Source: Epiperipatus broadwayi | Lineage: Eukaryota > Onychophora > Udeonychophora > Euonychophora > Peripatidae | DNA: 64,000 nt | Assembly (NCBI GenBank): GCA_028023455.1 | Contig: JAQFVV010012510.1 | Span: 2,091,420-2,155,419 of the forward strand | Direction: 5' to 3' | Part shown: piece by piece, positions 1 through 10,307 of the stretch | Numbering within the stretch: position 1 is the stretch's first letter | Layout of the letters: each line of letters opens with the position of its first letter | Made by a program: the position numbers and the translations under genes | The notes under the pieces: model-generated | Database searches by the model: none | Seen by the model: the letters and a program-made list of their open reading frames with translations, nothing else | Told to the model about the DNA's origin: nothing

Positions 1-697
1 AGGTAAATAAATAACTCATCATATATGTTTAGAAATCAGTTTTTATCTATTTTAAAGATCTCCTTTTAATGTCATCTGTAATCTCCTTCTGCCTTTGGTT
101 AAAAAGATCAATTCTAACAACAATATTATACAATTTTCTCATACACATGTTCGTTTATTTCAAAGTAGAATTCTCTTTATTTTAAAGTTATCTACTGTAA
201 GCATAAGCATCAATGACATGATAATATAGTGCATAATATTCACCATCTCTACACTAATTTCTGGATTTTGTCTTCATTAATAAAGTTTAAAAGCTGACCA
301 GTGTTTGATCTAGTTGGTTTGAGCTAAAAATTAAGGGATTTTAAAATTTTTGGGCTATTATTATGAAGAATATAAAGCAGTATATAATGACGGCTAGATA
401 CATAATTTCAGCTTTGAATATTAAGTTTTAACCCTTAAAGCAAAAATCAGAAGCAATCTAGGGATGAAGATATAGCATTATATCATATGGTGTCTGTCTA
501 TTACTTAAGTTTATAATAGATGGATATAGAATGCAGTGAAGAAAACTACCTTAAAAGCTATGAGAAAAATTGTATATTATTAAAATTATTTTATTTTAGT
601 TGCTTAATAGCTCAATATAATTTATTAAAAAAGTATATAATACTCAAAAAATTGATGATAAATGTAGGATGACTAGCAATGAACTGGATAAACTCCG
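1..697. other. AT-rich non-coding stretch, no feature recognised
   Basis: Both strands are interrupted by frequent stop codons, and I see no splice-bounded reading frame, repeat or RNA gene. Confidence 0.6.
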
Positions 698-744
698 ATA
701 ATAATAATAATAACAACAACAACAACAACAACAATAATAATAAT
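698..744. repeat. Compound trinucleotide microsatellite (ATA/ACA/ATA)
   Basis: About 14 bases of ATA repeats, then about 21 bases of ACA repeats, then ATA repeats again. This is a compound simple repeat, probably length-polymorphic. Confidence 0.9.
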
Positions 745-871
745 TTTGAGCAGTCTAAAAAATAAATAAATTATAGGTTGATCTATGTAAATGCTATTTT
801 AATTAAAAATTAGTGACTACTACTACTAATATATACTAATTATTAGAAAATTATAACCAAATATTAATATT

Positions 872-943
872 TTCAGTTAGTATGTTGTTTGCTTACACAC
901 ATAATGCTTCAGTTAGTATGTTGTTTGCTTACACACATAATGC
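872..943. repeat. Perfect 36-bp tandem duplication (2 copies)
   Basis: A 36-base unit beginning TTCAGTTAGTATG and ending CATAATGC occurs twice head to tail without visible mismatch. The identity suggests a recent duplication. No function is implied. Confidence 0.9.
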
Positions 944-1153
944 TTCCCTTTCCCTAAACCATGAATTTAGTATTGGCAGTAGAGAGTTTGTATTTCCAAA
1001 GTTTCCAATCTAACTTAATCTTTCTTTTATCCCACAACTATCAAGACTTTTTTTAAAGATCTGCACTGATATTTTTCAAGGTTTTTCAATAAATTTATTT
1101 ATTTCCATTGTCTTGTAAAATTTTGGCATTATTTTCTTATATGTTCTTACTAA

Positions 1154-1358
1154 ACACCACATGATCACGATTTCTCACATCCAAGGCTTCTCACTGATGA
1201 AGGCCACAAGCCAGAAACTAGTCTGAGGATATTGAATGAGTAGGCACTAGATAGGGATTTTATGCACAAGCCTTCTGGCATCTATTGATTACTCTGGCTT
1301 GCACTAAATGGCACTACTGTATGGAGAGTTTTGCATGCTTTAATGTTGTTACTAATAA
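1154..1358 (+). mobile_element. Family A repeat, short copy
   Basis: It opens with CCACATGATCACGATTTCTC, a worn version of the family A 5' end. It jumps directly to the 3' arm (TCACTGATGAAGGCC, AGAAACTAGTCTG, TTTTATGCACAAGCCTTCTGG) and ends GGAGAGTTTTGC. The inverted partner arm found in fuller copies is missing. A 7-bp match TTACTAA lies at both ends (1147-1153 and 1359-1365), a weak target-site duplication. Confidence 0.75.
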
Positions 1359-2161
1359 AATGTTTCTCTCATTTTTCTCTTGACATAATATTTAAAATAA
1401 ATGGGCCAAAAATTAAAAAGAAATTCGAAAATATAATCAGCAATTACTTTGTTGAATTTAAATTTACAAATAAAGAAATTTTACACTCAAATTGAGAAAG
1501 GGAGCAAGTGTGCAAAATACTTTTTATTTTCATATTTAATATTTTTTTCTTAATGTTTTCTTTAAAAGTATAGACATTGTCATAATCAGGAGCTTGATGC
1601 ATAAAGCAGTTTTTAAGATAATCTCAAAAAGAAAGAAATAGGGCATCATTAATACAATATTATTCACCTTATTTTTCTTTTGTTAAGCCAATAATGATTA
1701 TTATCATGAAAGAGTAAAAAAATTAGAAGCTTCTTCATAAGAATTCTAGACATTCTTATCCTGTAATAGGATATTTTATCCTCTATATACATAATGGCTT
1801 AAAGATTGCTTTGGATCACTGTTTTCAATTATCATTTGTAATGTAGAATCTTTTATACTGCTTTTATTGATTTTTTAATTGAAAAATCAAATCTGAAAAG
1901 GTCAGTATCTTATGGACAGACAGCTAAGATCTAAAGTATTAATTATTTACAACAGAAAAAAAAGGCCTAAAAGATGTTTACTTTCTTCTGATCTCGTTTT
2001 CATGCAAAGTTTTTGGATTGAAACAAATATTATTTTTTGCTTGTTTTAAAAATGTTTGATTATTTTCACATAGTAAACAGTTAATATTCATTTAAAACAA
2101 AAAGAATACACATATATACTTTTAATTAATTAATTTACCTTTAAACACAAGTAGATTGTAT

Positions 2162-2477
2162 ATAACAGCCAAAACACTCCATATAGTAGTGCCACTCAGT
2201 GCCAGCCAGAGTAATCATTGGATGCCAGAAGGCTTGTGCATAAAATCTCCATCTAGTGGCTACTCATCCAATATCGCCAGATTAGTTTCTGGCTTATGGC
2301 CTTCAAACTAGTCTGGGGATATTGGATGAGTAGGCACTAAATGGGGATTTTATGCACAAGCCTTCTGGCATCCATTGATTACTCTGGCTGGCACAGAATG
2401 GCACTACTGTATGGTGAGTTTTGCCTGTTGTAATAACAGTTATGTGCAAGCATAAGAAATGGGGATCATGTGATGTT
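2162..2477 (-). mobile_element. Family A palindromic element with 10-bp TSD
   Basis: The left arm (CACTCCATATAGTAGTGCC onward) is the inverse of the right arm (to TGGCACTACTGTATGGTGAG), joined by a few bases near 2290. Read on the minus strand it runs from AAACATCACATGATC to the TTTTGGCTG end. TAGATTGTAT lies directly on both sides (2152-2161 and 2478-2487), which fits a target-site duplication. Both arms carry GCCAGCC or its complement where other copies have CCAACC, so the arms share a private change. Confidence 0.85.
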
Positions 2478-2769
2478 TAGATTGTATGTACTTTTAAGCT
2501 AGATGTAAATATAAGGGATTTGAACTCACACTTTTAAATTTCCTTTTATCATTCACTCCATCTTATACAGCAGATATACATGACCATATACATGCAAAAA
2601 AGATAAATGATCTCCAATATATGCATTTGGTGTTGAACCAGCATTTATCAGTTGGTCCAGATCATCATCTCCCACACATATACATAATCAGTGCTTGGTT
2701 TATATTAAGACAGCAAATATTTAAACTTTAATGGATAGGCTTTAATCTTCTGCATTCTCCAATTCTTTA

Positions 2770-2777
2770 GTTGTCTC

Positions 2778-2816
<39 letters not shown>
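2770..2816. repeat. CT microsatellite running into TA
   Basis: A run of CT dinucleotides ends in TATATA just before the 2821-2880 palindrome. It lies inside the family B element. Confidence 0.9.
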
Positions 2817-2820
<4 letters not shown>

Positions 2821-2880
2821 CCATCATCAGATTTTCAATGATATATATATATATATATATCATTGAAAATCTGATGATGG
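2821..2880. repeat. Perfect 60-bp palindrome with TA core
   Basis: CCATCATCAGATTTTCAATG, then a TA run, then the exact reverse complement. The whole block is self-complementary and could extrude a cruciform. It is the inner end of the family B arms meeting head to head. Confidence 0.92.
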
Positions 2881-3504
2881 CTTGTTCAAAGCCATTGTTT
2901 GCCAATTTTATTGTCATACATATGTTGACTGTAAGTCAAGGCCTTGGAACAAGCCCTCATCAGATTTTCAATGATATGGATGGCTGAAGAGTTGGAGAGT
3001 AGAGAAAATTGAAGTCTGCCCATTAAAGTTTGAAGATATGTTATCTTAATATAAAACAAGCACTAATTATGTATGGAAGATGATTGTGGTTATGTGTATC
3101 AGTTGTATTAGATGGAGTGAATGACAAAAGGGAGGTTGAAAGTCTGGGTTCAAATACCCTATAATAATTTATTTTTTATTTTTAGAATAGAAATTAATAA
3201 ACTTAATTGTAATATAAACAGAGAAAATTATGGTGTGAGTAACAGCATTATCTGTCAGAGTTGGCATGGTATTATAATCTTTTCTAATATTGTAATAACT
3301 TGAAAGCAAATGTCAGATTTTAAATCAGAATTTGATAGCTTTTTCATAAATTCACTTTGTTTGCTTGCATTTAAGGAAAGAAAATAAAAATGAATTTGTT
3401 TATTTTCTGAAAGTTTACTTTCACAACAATGTATGACTATTGTGTGTAACAGAATTATATCATTTGTTTGTATTTATAACTCATCTTTTCAATATTTGTA
3501 AAAT

Positions 3505-3839
3505 TCAAATACGATTTTTAAAAATATATTTCATTTGTAAAATTAAATTTAAAAAAATCAAGTCCAATTTATTGAAATTTAGTATAAAATAAATATTTAA
3601 GACGGAAATGAACTGTTGAGCATTTTCAAAAACTTCCACCAGGTGCAACAATAAAACATATCGTGATTTAAGAGGGTTAGAGAGCAGAATATTTTTAAAT
3701 GGTGTTATTTCTTGAGCAAGATAATCTTTATCTAACAAATTGTATGTTCTCATCAAAAGATTGTTTGCCACAGAAAGTATATAAGTAGTATAATGATGAG
3801 AATTAAAACAGAAATATTTATTTCTATGAGTAGAATTTA
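3505..3839 (-). CDS. Unrecognised candidate exon
   Basis: An open frame on the minus strand of roughly 110 codons, ending at a TGA at 3505. Immediately upstream is a good-looking 3' splice site: CCTAAT branch-like sequence, then a T-rich stretch ending TTTATTTACAG at 3841-3840. The first half (for example TPFKNILLSNPLKSRY and LLLHLVEVFENAQQF) reads like a folded helical protein; the last 30 residues do not and may lie beyond an unseen donor. I do not recognise the family. In DNA this AT-rich, about one open frame of this length per window is expected by chance, so this is only a candidate. Confidence 0.25.
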
Positions 3840-4323
3840 CTGTAAATAAATATTGACAAAGATTCATTAGGACTTTTAGCAATTAAAACATCTAGAAAGT
3901 AAGTGGTTTATTATTTTCAATTTTCATGGTAAGCTTAATATTAGGATATCATCTACTAAAAAAAAAGTAAATAATTCAAAGCATTAGTACAAATGTATCA
4001 TCTATATATCTGAGCTATATATATAGTATTTTATAAAACCTATCAGGATGAAAATGAAAGATGTGCAGAAATTTTTTTTTTACTAATAAACACATGAAAG
4101 GTAGTAGGAGGGGGAAGAAAGAGAACAACCTTTTAAACTATCACTAATTTAAAAAGCTTTAGATAATCGCCTGTTTAAAAATTCTCAAAAAATAGAGTAG
4201 GCTTTAAAAATATTTTTTAAAATTCAAACCCGTTTTCAATCATCCAATTAAGTCATATATTTTATATTTTAATATTAATCTATACCGAACAACGATTCTA
4301 ATAACTTAGTTCAATTATTTTTA

Positions 4324-4560
4324 TAATTACTACTAGATTATTATAATTGTTTTTACTTAGCTATAATAAAATATGATACATTACAGATTGTCTTGATAAA
4401 ACTACCCACATTTGATAGGCCTTTCAAAATTCAACCAAATTATATAACTAGAATAAGTCAATAAAGAGGATTTAAAACTGTACTATAGAAAACTCACTAT
4501 ACACTGTAAAATGCATGATATTAGAAAATCAATTCAGATCATCTTGATTTTACAAATAAT
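4324..4560 (+). repeat. Dispersed repeat shared with the 12.4-12.8 kb element
   Basis: ATTACTACTAGATTATTATA, GATACATTACAGATTGTCTTG, CTACCCACATTTGATAGGCC and CTCACTATACACTGTAAAATG occur in the same order at 12,475-12,660 with modest divergence. At 12.4 kb this sequence is the interior of an inverted-repeat-bounded element; here the terminal arms are absent or worn away. Confidence 0.75.
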
Positions 4561-4817
4561 TGCAATTTTAATTACTATATAAACCATTTAAAATGAACTG
4601 ACACTCTATTATATCACCCATAATTAAAAGAAGAAATAATCTCATTACACTGTTAAGGATGAGAACATTTTTTACTTCATATTTTATAACCTATTACCAT
4701 CAATAAATGATATTTTCATAAAATCCTATTATATAAAAAATTACTGATAATAAATTTAAACCAAAGACAACTTACTCTTGTTTTTTTTTAAATTTTTATA
4801 AATAAAATATTTAAATA

Positions 4818-4898
4818 GTCAAGCATTGGTGGTCGAGTGTTAGTTGTCTGGGGTTCGCATGTTCGCTTCCCGGCTGATGCTTTGACACATGGAAAAAA
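4818..4898 (+). mobile_element. Short tRNA-derived SINE, internally deleted copy
   Basis: It starts TCAAGCATTGGTGGTCGAG, has the B-box segment GTTCGCTTCCCGGCTGATGC and ends TTTGACACATGG plus an A run. The anticodon-arm region present in the other copies is missing. A TTAAATA match on both sides is a weak target-site duplication. Confidence 0.7.
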
Positions 4899-5412
4899 AA
4901 TAAAATTAAATAATAAATCACTATCTATTTGAAAATGAGAATACATGTCTAATTCCATGCTGTTTTGTGCCCAAAAAGAGATTAACCATTAGAAACTTCC
5001 ACCTTGTCAGACTCCATTTTTGAATCAAATATTTTATAGAAAAAATAAATAGCACAATTTTTGCAAAAATATCTGCTTTATATAAAGCATGACCTTTAAA
5101 TTTCACTACTAAGTCTTTACAAAGATCTGTACTTTGGACAGTTATATAGTTTTCTGTGGCTTTTGGACATATGTAACAGCCTAAACATCCCATATAAAAT
5201 CATTAGAAATATCTACATTTTCAAACTGAATTCACTTAATCTATTTTTTTTAAATAATAATGCACTGAATTTATTAAAAATTTAGTTCAATGTTAGTCCA
5301 CCATCACAAATGGAAGTAAAAGAAAACTATGAAATTATATTAAAACCTAAAAAGAAAAACTAAATAAATAAATTTAAGTCACAATTATTGTCATTTTTTT
5401 TCAAAGAAAAAG
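4899..5412. other. AT-rich stretch, nothing firmly recognised
   Basis: It holds a 90-codon minus-strand open frame at 4921-5193. I do not recognise its protein, and it has no convincing splice or start context. No repeat family was seen. Confidence 0.5.
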
Positions 5413-5425
5413 AAAATAAAGAATG

Positions 5426-5908
5426 TCATATGATCACCATCTCTTATACTAGCACATAATTGTTATTATGTGGTAGTATAAGAGATGGTGATCATGTGAT
5501 GTTTAGTGGCTTAATACCAATCCTGCCTAATAGGATAGTGTGGCTATGGTTGTTAAAGAGCCAAAGACACCAAAATGTATGGGTGCTGAACTGAGTTCAG
5601 ACCCATATGACTATATAAGCTATTGAGCTTAGATTGAAAATATTGTGTTTTCAATTTCATTCTCATAGTTTTGTAGTTAAGTAGAGATAAAAGGTGGCTG
5701 CCGGAGAATTGCATTAGATCCTAAGATCTAGGTGCAGTGCTCTCAGATCCAAAGCTCTTCACTGATGAAGGCCACGAGCCAGAAACTAGTCTGGGATATT
5801 GGATGAGTAGGCACTAGATAGGGATTTCATGCACAAGCCTTCTAGCATCCATTGATTATTCTGGTTGGCACAGGGTGGCACTACTGTATGGGGAGTTTTG
5901 CCTTCTTT
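5426..5908 (+). mobile_element. Family A element with 13-bp TSD
   Basis: It starts TCATATGATCACCATCTC and folds back at once around ATTGTTATTATG into the complementary strand GATGGTGATCATGTGATG. It continues through the unique interior (GGATAGTGTGGCTATGG, GACCCATATGACTATATAAG, GTAGTTAAGTAGAGATAAAAG) into the 3' arm and ends GAGTTTTGCCTTCTTT. AAAATAAAGAATG lies directly on both sides (5413-5425 and 5909-5921). No protein is encoded. The ends and duplication show that it inserted as a unit. Confidence 0.87.
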
Positions 5909-5929
5909 AAAATAAAGAATGCTTAACGT

Positions 5930-8087
5930 GATTTTTTTTAAAAGAAAATGAATTTGACTCCATCATAGTGAAAATGTTAGGGTCAGATTTAAATATATCA
6001 TAAGGAAAGTACATAACTGTGTCCATTTGGACAATGATATAATTAATTAAGCAAATACTCAATCAAGTGGTCTTATTCTGGAAACTAATCATGAGTTTGA
6101 AAGGGGAAAATCAATCTACCAAGAAAATAAGAGAATTAAATGTCTAAATATATTCCTTTTGAACCAATAAAATAGTTTAAAAAATTCCAGAGAAGAATTA
6201 AAATCTAGTAAATAGTAGAAGAGTTTTGAAAACTCTGTTAGAATTTTTGCTCTCCTAAAGTTTAAAATTAGCCTAAAAAAGAAATATAAATCAGAGACAA
6301 TTATCACTGTTTTTATAAGGCTTTATACTTTAAAATAGTGATAAACTTCTATAGAGTTAATATAGACTTTTTACTTATGTTATTATTAGCCATTTTTTTC
6401 CACTTACTGAATCAATTAAGAAGGTGTATTGATTTAACAAAAGCTCTTTTCTCCACTAAATAGCAGCATTAATTTCTGTTAGAACTTGACATTAATTTCT
6501 TTGAGGCAGCCATTTTTTTTGAATTTATAAATGTGATGAAAAGGAAAATGTAAGTTGCTCAAAAAATTACACGAGGACAATAAACACAAAACAAAGAAGT
6601 CAATTTTCTATAATAATTGACACTCAAATATATATAATTAAATATTAGGATAGGCATTTTTTAAAGATTCTAAATATATGGAAACAGATGCTTGGCCCAA
6701 GAAACTGAATAACAGATGTGAAAATCTTAAATATGTCAAGTTCTGGTGGTTTATGCAAAAGAGATTATTCTTTACAGTTTTAATAATTTGTGTAAGAAAA
6801 GGATGTGATTTTTATTTTTAAAAAGTACAATAATTACTCCTTATTCACAAGATTTGATTATAAGCTTTGCTACAAATATCCAATTCATCAATCTTCTAAA
6901 ATGTTTTTAACATACACTTGTGTACATGAAAACATATATCTACACACATTATGCAACTGAGAATAATCACAGATAAACGAAATAAAAGTGAAATTGTTAC
7001 TCCAAATAACCCTGCTTAACTAGCCAAACGTCAACAAACTATAAAAAGAATGAAGATTTCACCCTTTGATTTATAACAACGTCAATAAATTAAGCTTAAG
7101 TAAATACTAATAGAGGTAAAAGAATAGAGGATATCATCTAAATTGGTGTCATTTCATTCTGTTCTTAGTTTATTGACGTTTAATTATTGATTAAGCATAG
7201 CTTATTAGAAATAGCAGTTACTTCCATTTCAATTTGTTATGCTAATTGTTTATTTAAAAAATGAGTTTATTATTATGTATTAGTTTGATATATATATATA
7301 TATGTATACACGTATATACTTTGATTCATTTTAACAATTTTCCAAAATAATGTTAGATTCTATTGAAATCTACATACACTAGTACAAAAAAAATGAGTGG
7401 GATCATGTATGTGCATTAGAGAAATATATGCTTTAACTTACTTCTTCAATATGATGCTTTGTCCCAATCCCTAAGCATCACACATGTATATATACATCAC
7501 AAACCTGATGAATGTGTATGCAATTTATTTTGAATTTTATGTAGCTAACTGCACACCCAGTATTTTTTCATAGCTTTTTAAAAAAAAAAAATCAAGAAAG
7601 TAGCTATTGATTTAATACGAATATGTTTATTTATGTTTTGAAAATAATATTTGTTTTTACTTTTTTTATTATTGCTATTATATGATCTTATTTACATTTT
7701 ATATCGCGGTAAAATTTATGATTTGTATAAATCAAGACGTCTAGTCTCCGTTTCATAGCATGTTTTATCATTGAGTATGATAGCAATAAAAAGGAAGCTG
7801 GGAAGTGTGTGTATGTATATATATATATAACTTCGCTTATGTTTATTATATATGACTGCATGGCATCTAAATATGAAAAGAACTACATTTTTTTTCTTTT
7901 GCTATACTTTTTAAAATGTATTTAGTTACATAATTATGAGAAATTTAAGTTGCAAAACATTCTTTGTTGTTGATGCTTAATTATGTTATTTTCACTTGAT
8001 ATTTTGTAAAATCCTTTTTATTCTGTTTTATATTAGATATTTTAGAAAACATGAAATGATATTGTATTAAGAGGTGCTGATATAGTA
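5930..8087. other. AT-rich stretch with short TA microsatellites
   Basis: Short TA runs lie near 7291-7305 and 7822-7830. Otherwise I see only stop-rich AT sequence, with no exon, RNA gene or repeat family. Confidence 0.5.
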
Positions 8088-9672
8088 CGTGCTCGGCGGC
8101 CATTTTGAATTTGAAAACAGCCAAAAACACTGCTGGCACATGCAAGCGATAAATGTCATCGACTAGAAACACTCATTTTTTAAAAAAGTAAATCGCCTGA
8201 GGCACTATAATTAAAAAAGGTGTTGGGAAGGGACTACACTTAAAAAAATTGCGGGAAACGTCACATTAAATAGCCTAAGGTGATACTATCAAAAAAAAAA
8301 TGCGGGAAAAGGAAAAGAGGTGAAAATTAAAAAATGCTTTAAAATAAACCAAAAACGCTAATTTATATATATAGTCATAATCAAACATTGCAATATTTAC
8401 AAAAATCCGTTAAAATATAGCGATCACTAGAAAAATAATATAATGCTATAAATCAAACCTTACTTTAAAATAAACCAAAAACGCTAATTTATATATATAT
8501 ATAGTCATAATCAAACATTACTTTAAAATAAACCAAAACTGCTAATATATATAGTCATGATAATCAAATATTGCAATAGTAAATGTCAAAAGATTAACCC
8601 TATGTTAAGGCACTTTTTTAAAAAAAAATCGTAAATGATATTTACAAAAACCCGTTAAAATATAGCCATCATTAGAAAAATAATAAATGCTATTTTAAAA
8701 ATATCAGTCCAGTCTATCAATGCTATATACTAAATCAGTATTATAATTTTAAAAAACAATATTTAAAAAGTATAATGCTATAAATCAAACATTGAGTTGT
8801 AACGTCACATTGAATAGCCAAAGGTTATACTATGGAAAATAAACCAAAACCGCTAATATATATAGTCATGATAACCAAATATTGCAATAGTAAATCTCAA
8901 AAGATTAACCCTATGTTAAGGCACTTTTTAAAAAAAAAATCGTAAATGATATTTACAAAAACCTGTTAAAATATAGCGATCATTAGAAAAATAATAAATG
9001 CTATTTTAAAAATATCAGTCCGGTCTATCAACGCTATATACTAAATCAGTATTATAATTTTAAAAAACAATATTTAAAAACTATAATGCTATAAATCAAA
9101 CATTGAGTTGTAACGTCACATTGAATAGTCAAAGGTTATACTATGGAAAAAAAGAGCGGGAAAAGAAAAAGAGATGAAAATTAAAAAATACTTTAAAATA
9201 AACCAAAAACACTAATTTATATATATAGTCATAATCAAACATTGCAATAGCATTTATTTAAGTAATTTTTTACTAATATTTTAAGAATTTAAAAAAAATT
9301 ACCAACTCTCGATCGGATGGATGGTCGTCCGCTCAGGCTAAATTTGGTTCTTCCTCTTCATTACTGCAATACCACAAAACATCAAATTATACTTTTAAGA
9401 TTTAGGTTTATTATTTTAAAGAAGACGCCAGTAAACAATTAATTTATTCAGGAAATATCGCAGCTTGATATGGTCTCTTTCAAATTTATTTTTAAAACTG
9501 TGTACTTGGGTCTGACACAAGGTATCTATGATGTAAGATAATTTCCAAGAATTATAGTTCGGATTGGGCCTTTGTCTTATTAAGATAAAAGAAAGTGTTA
9601 AGTTAAACTTTCAAATTAAAAAAAAAAAACAACTGTAAACCAGCTAATGGACTTTTATGCTTCAAGCCTAAC
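8088..9672 (+). repeat. Left arm of the 4.16-kb foldback
   Basis: It contains a GC-rich terminal block and two copies of a unit of about 311 bp, starting AAAATAAACCAAAACTGC at 8525 and a near twin at 8836. A third AAATAAACC start lies near 9195. Units carry GTCATGATAATCAAATATTG, ATTAACCCTATGTTAAGG and AACGTCACATTGAATAGCC. Confidence 0.85.
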
Positions 9673-9673
9673 A

Positions 9674-9830
9674 TCGTTATGTATATAATCTTATAATAAT
9701 GTATTTTGATGTCTAATATGTGCGCACATCTAATATATAAATATATTTATTTATATATTAGATGTGCGCACATACACGTAAACATACGTTATTATACATC
9801 AAAGTACATTATTATAGGATTATACACGTG
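9674..9830. repeat. Palindrome inside the foldback spacer
   Basis: TATGTGCGCACATCTAATAT and its complement meet around an AT core at 9717-9774. An outer, imperfect pairing (TTATAATAATGTATTTTGATG with CATCAAAGTACATTATTATA) extends it to roughly 157 bp. It is a smaller foldback nested between the large arms. Confidence 0.85.
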
Positions 9831-10307
9831 GTCTGGGATGGGTTTGAATTTGACAAACAGGCCTACTATGATACATAGAAGGTGAAACGGAATGATAGAC
9901 AGAATTAGCAACAATAAGTGAATATGCAAATATAATTAAAGAATATATTTTATTAGGCATTCATAATACTGGATGGGGTGGGATGGCAGCTGACATGATA
10001 GACTACGTGGGTCGACTACGTCGAAATACATGCACTAGAAAGTAAAAAAAGAATAAACCCGTAAATAAATTAAATCATTAATTTATTTTTATATTTTTTA
10101 TAATAAATGACCAAATAATTTCATTTGCGTCTTTAAAGTGTTAAAACTAAAATCTTAAAACTAATACATGTATCGGCACCCATATATATATATGAGTACA
10201 AGTTGTGATGTATAATATGTTACAGTGCGATTATATTTTTAAATCATTAATTTATTATAAATTTTTTGTTATAATTAATTTTAACCATCTTTTGCATTTG
10301 ATGACTA
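9831..10307. other. Unique spacer of the foldback
   Basis: It contains GGCATTCATAATACTGGATG, GACTACGTGGGTCGACTACG and similar moderately GC-rich bits, with no reading frame of note. It is the only non-duplicated part of the element. Confidence 0.5.

Larger units (their letters stand above)
2515..3165. mobile_element. Family B foldback element
   Basis: The left half (ACTCCATCTTATAC, AACCAGCATTTATCAGTTGG, TATTAAGACAGCAAAT) recurs inverted in the right half (GTATCAGTTGTATTAGATGG, CATTAAAGTTTGAAGAT, GATGGCTGAAGAG). The outer ends are a TTGAACTCACAC-type sequence and its complement CTGGGTTCAAATACCC. Related sequence occurs near 22, 26, 30.6, 37.6, 39.4, 55 and 59.3 kb. No coding capacity is visible. 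Its outer end resembles a pol III B box (GGGTTCAAAT), so tRNA-related ancestry is possible but unproven. Confidence 0.75.

Noticed and set aside
4921-5193. 90-codon minus-strand frame beginning MGCLGCYICPK
   Set aside because: It has no splice context, no known domain, and a length expected by chance at this composition.
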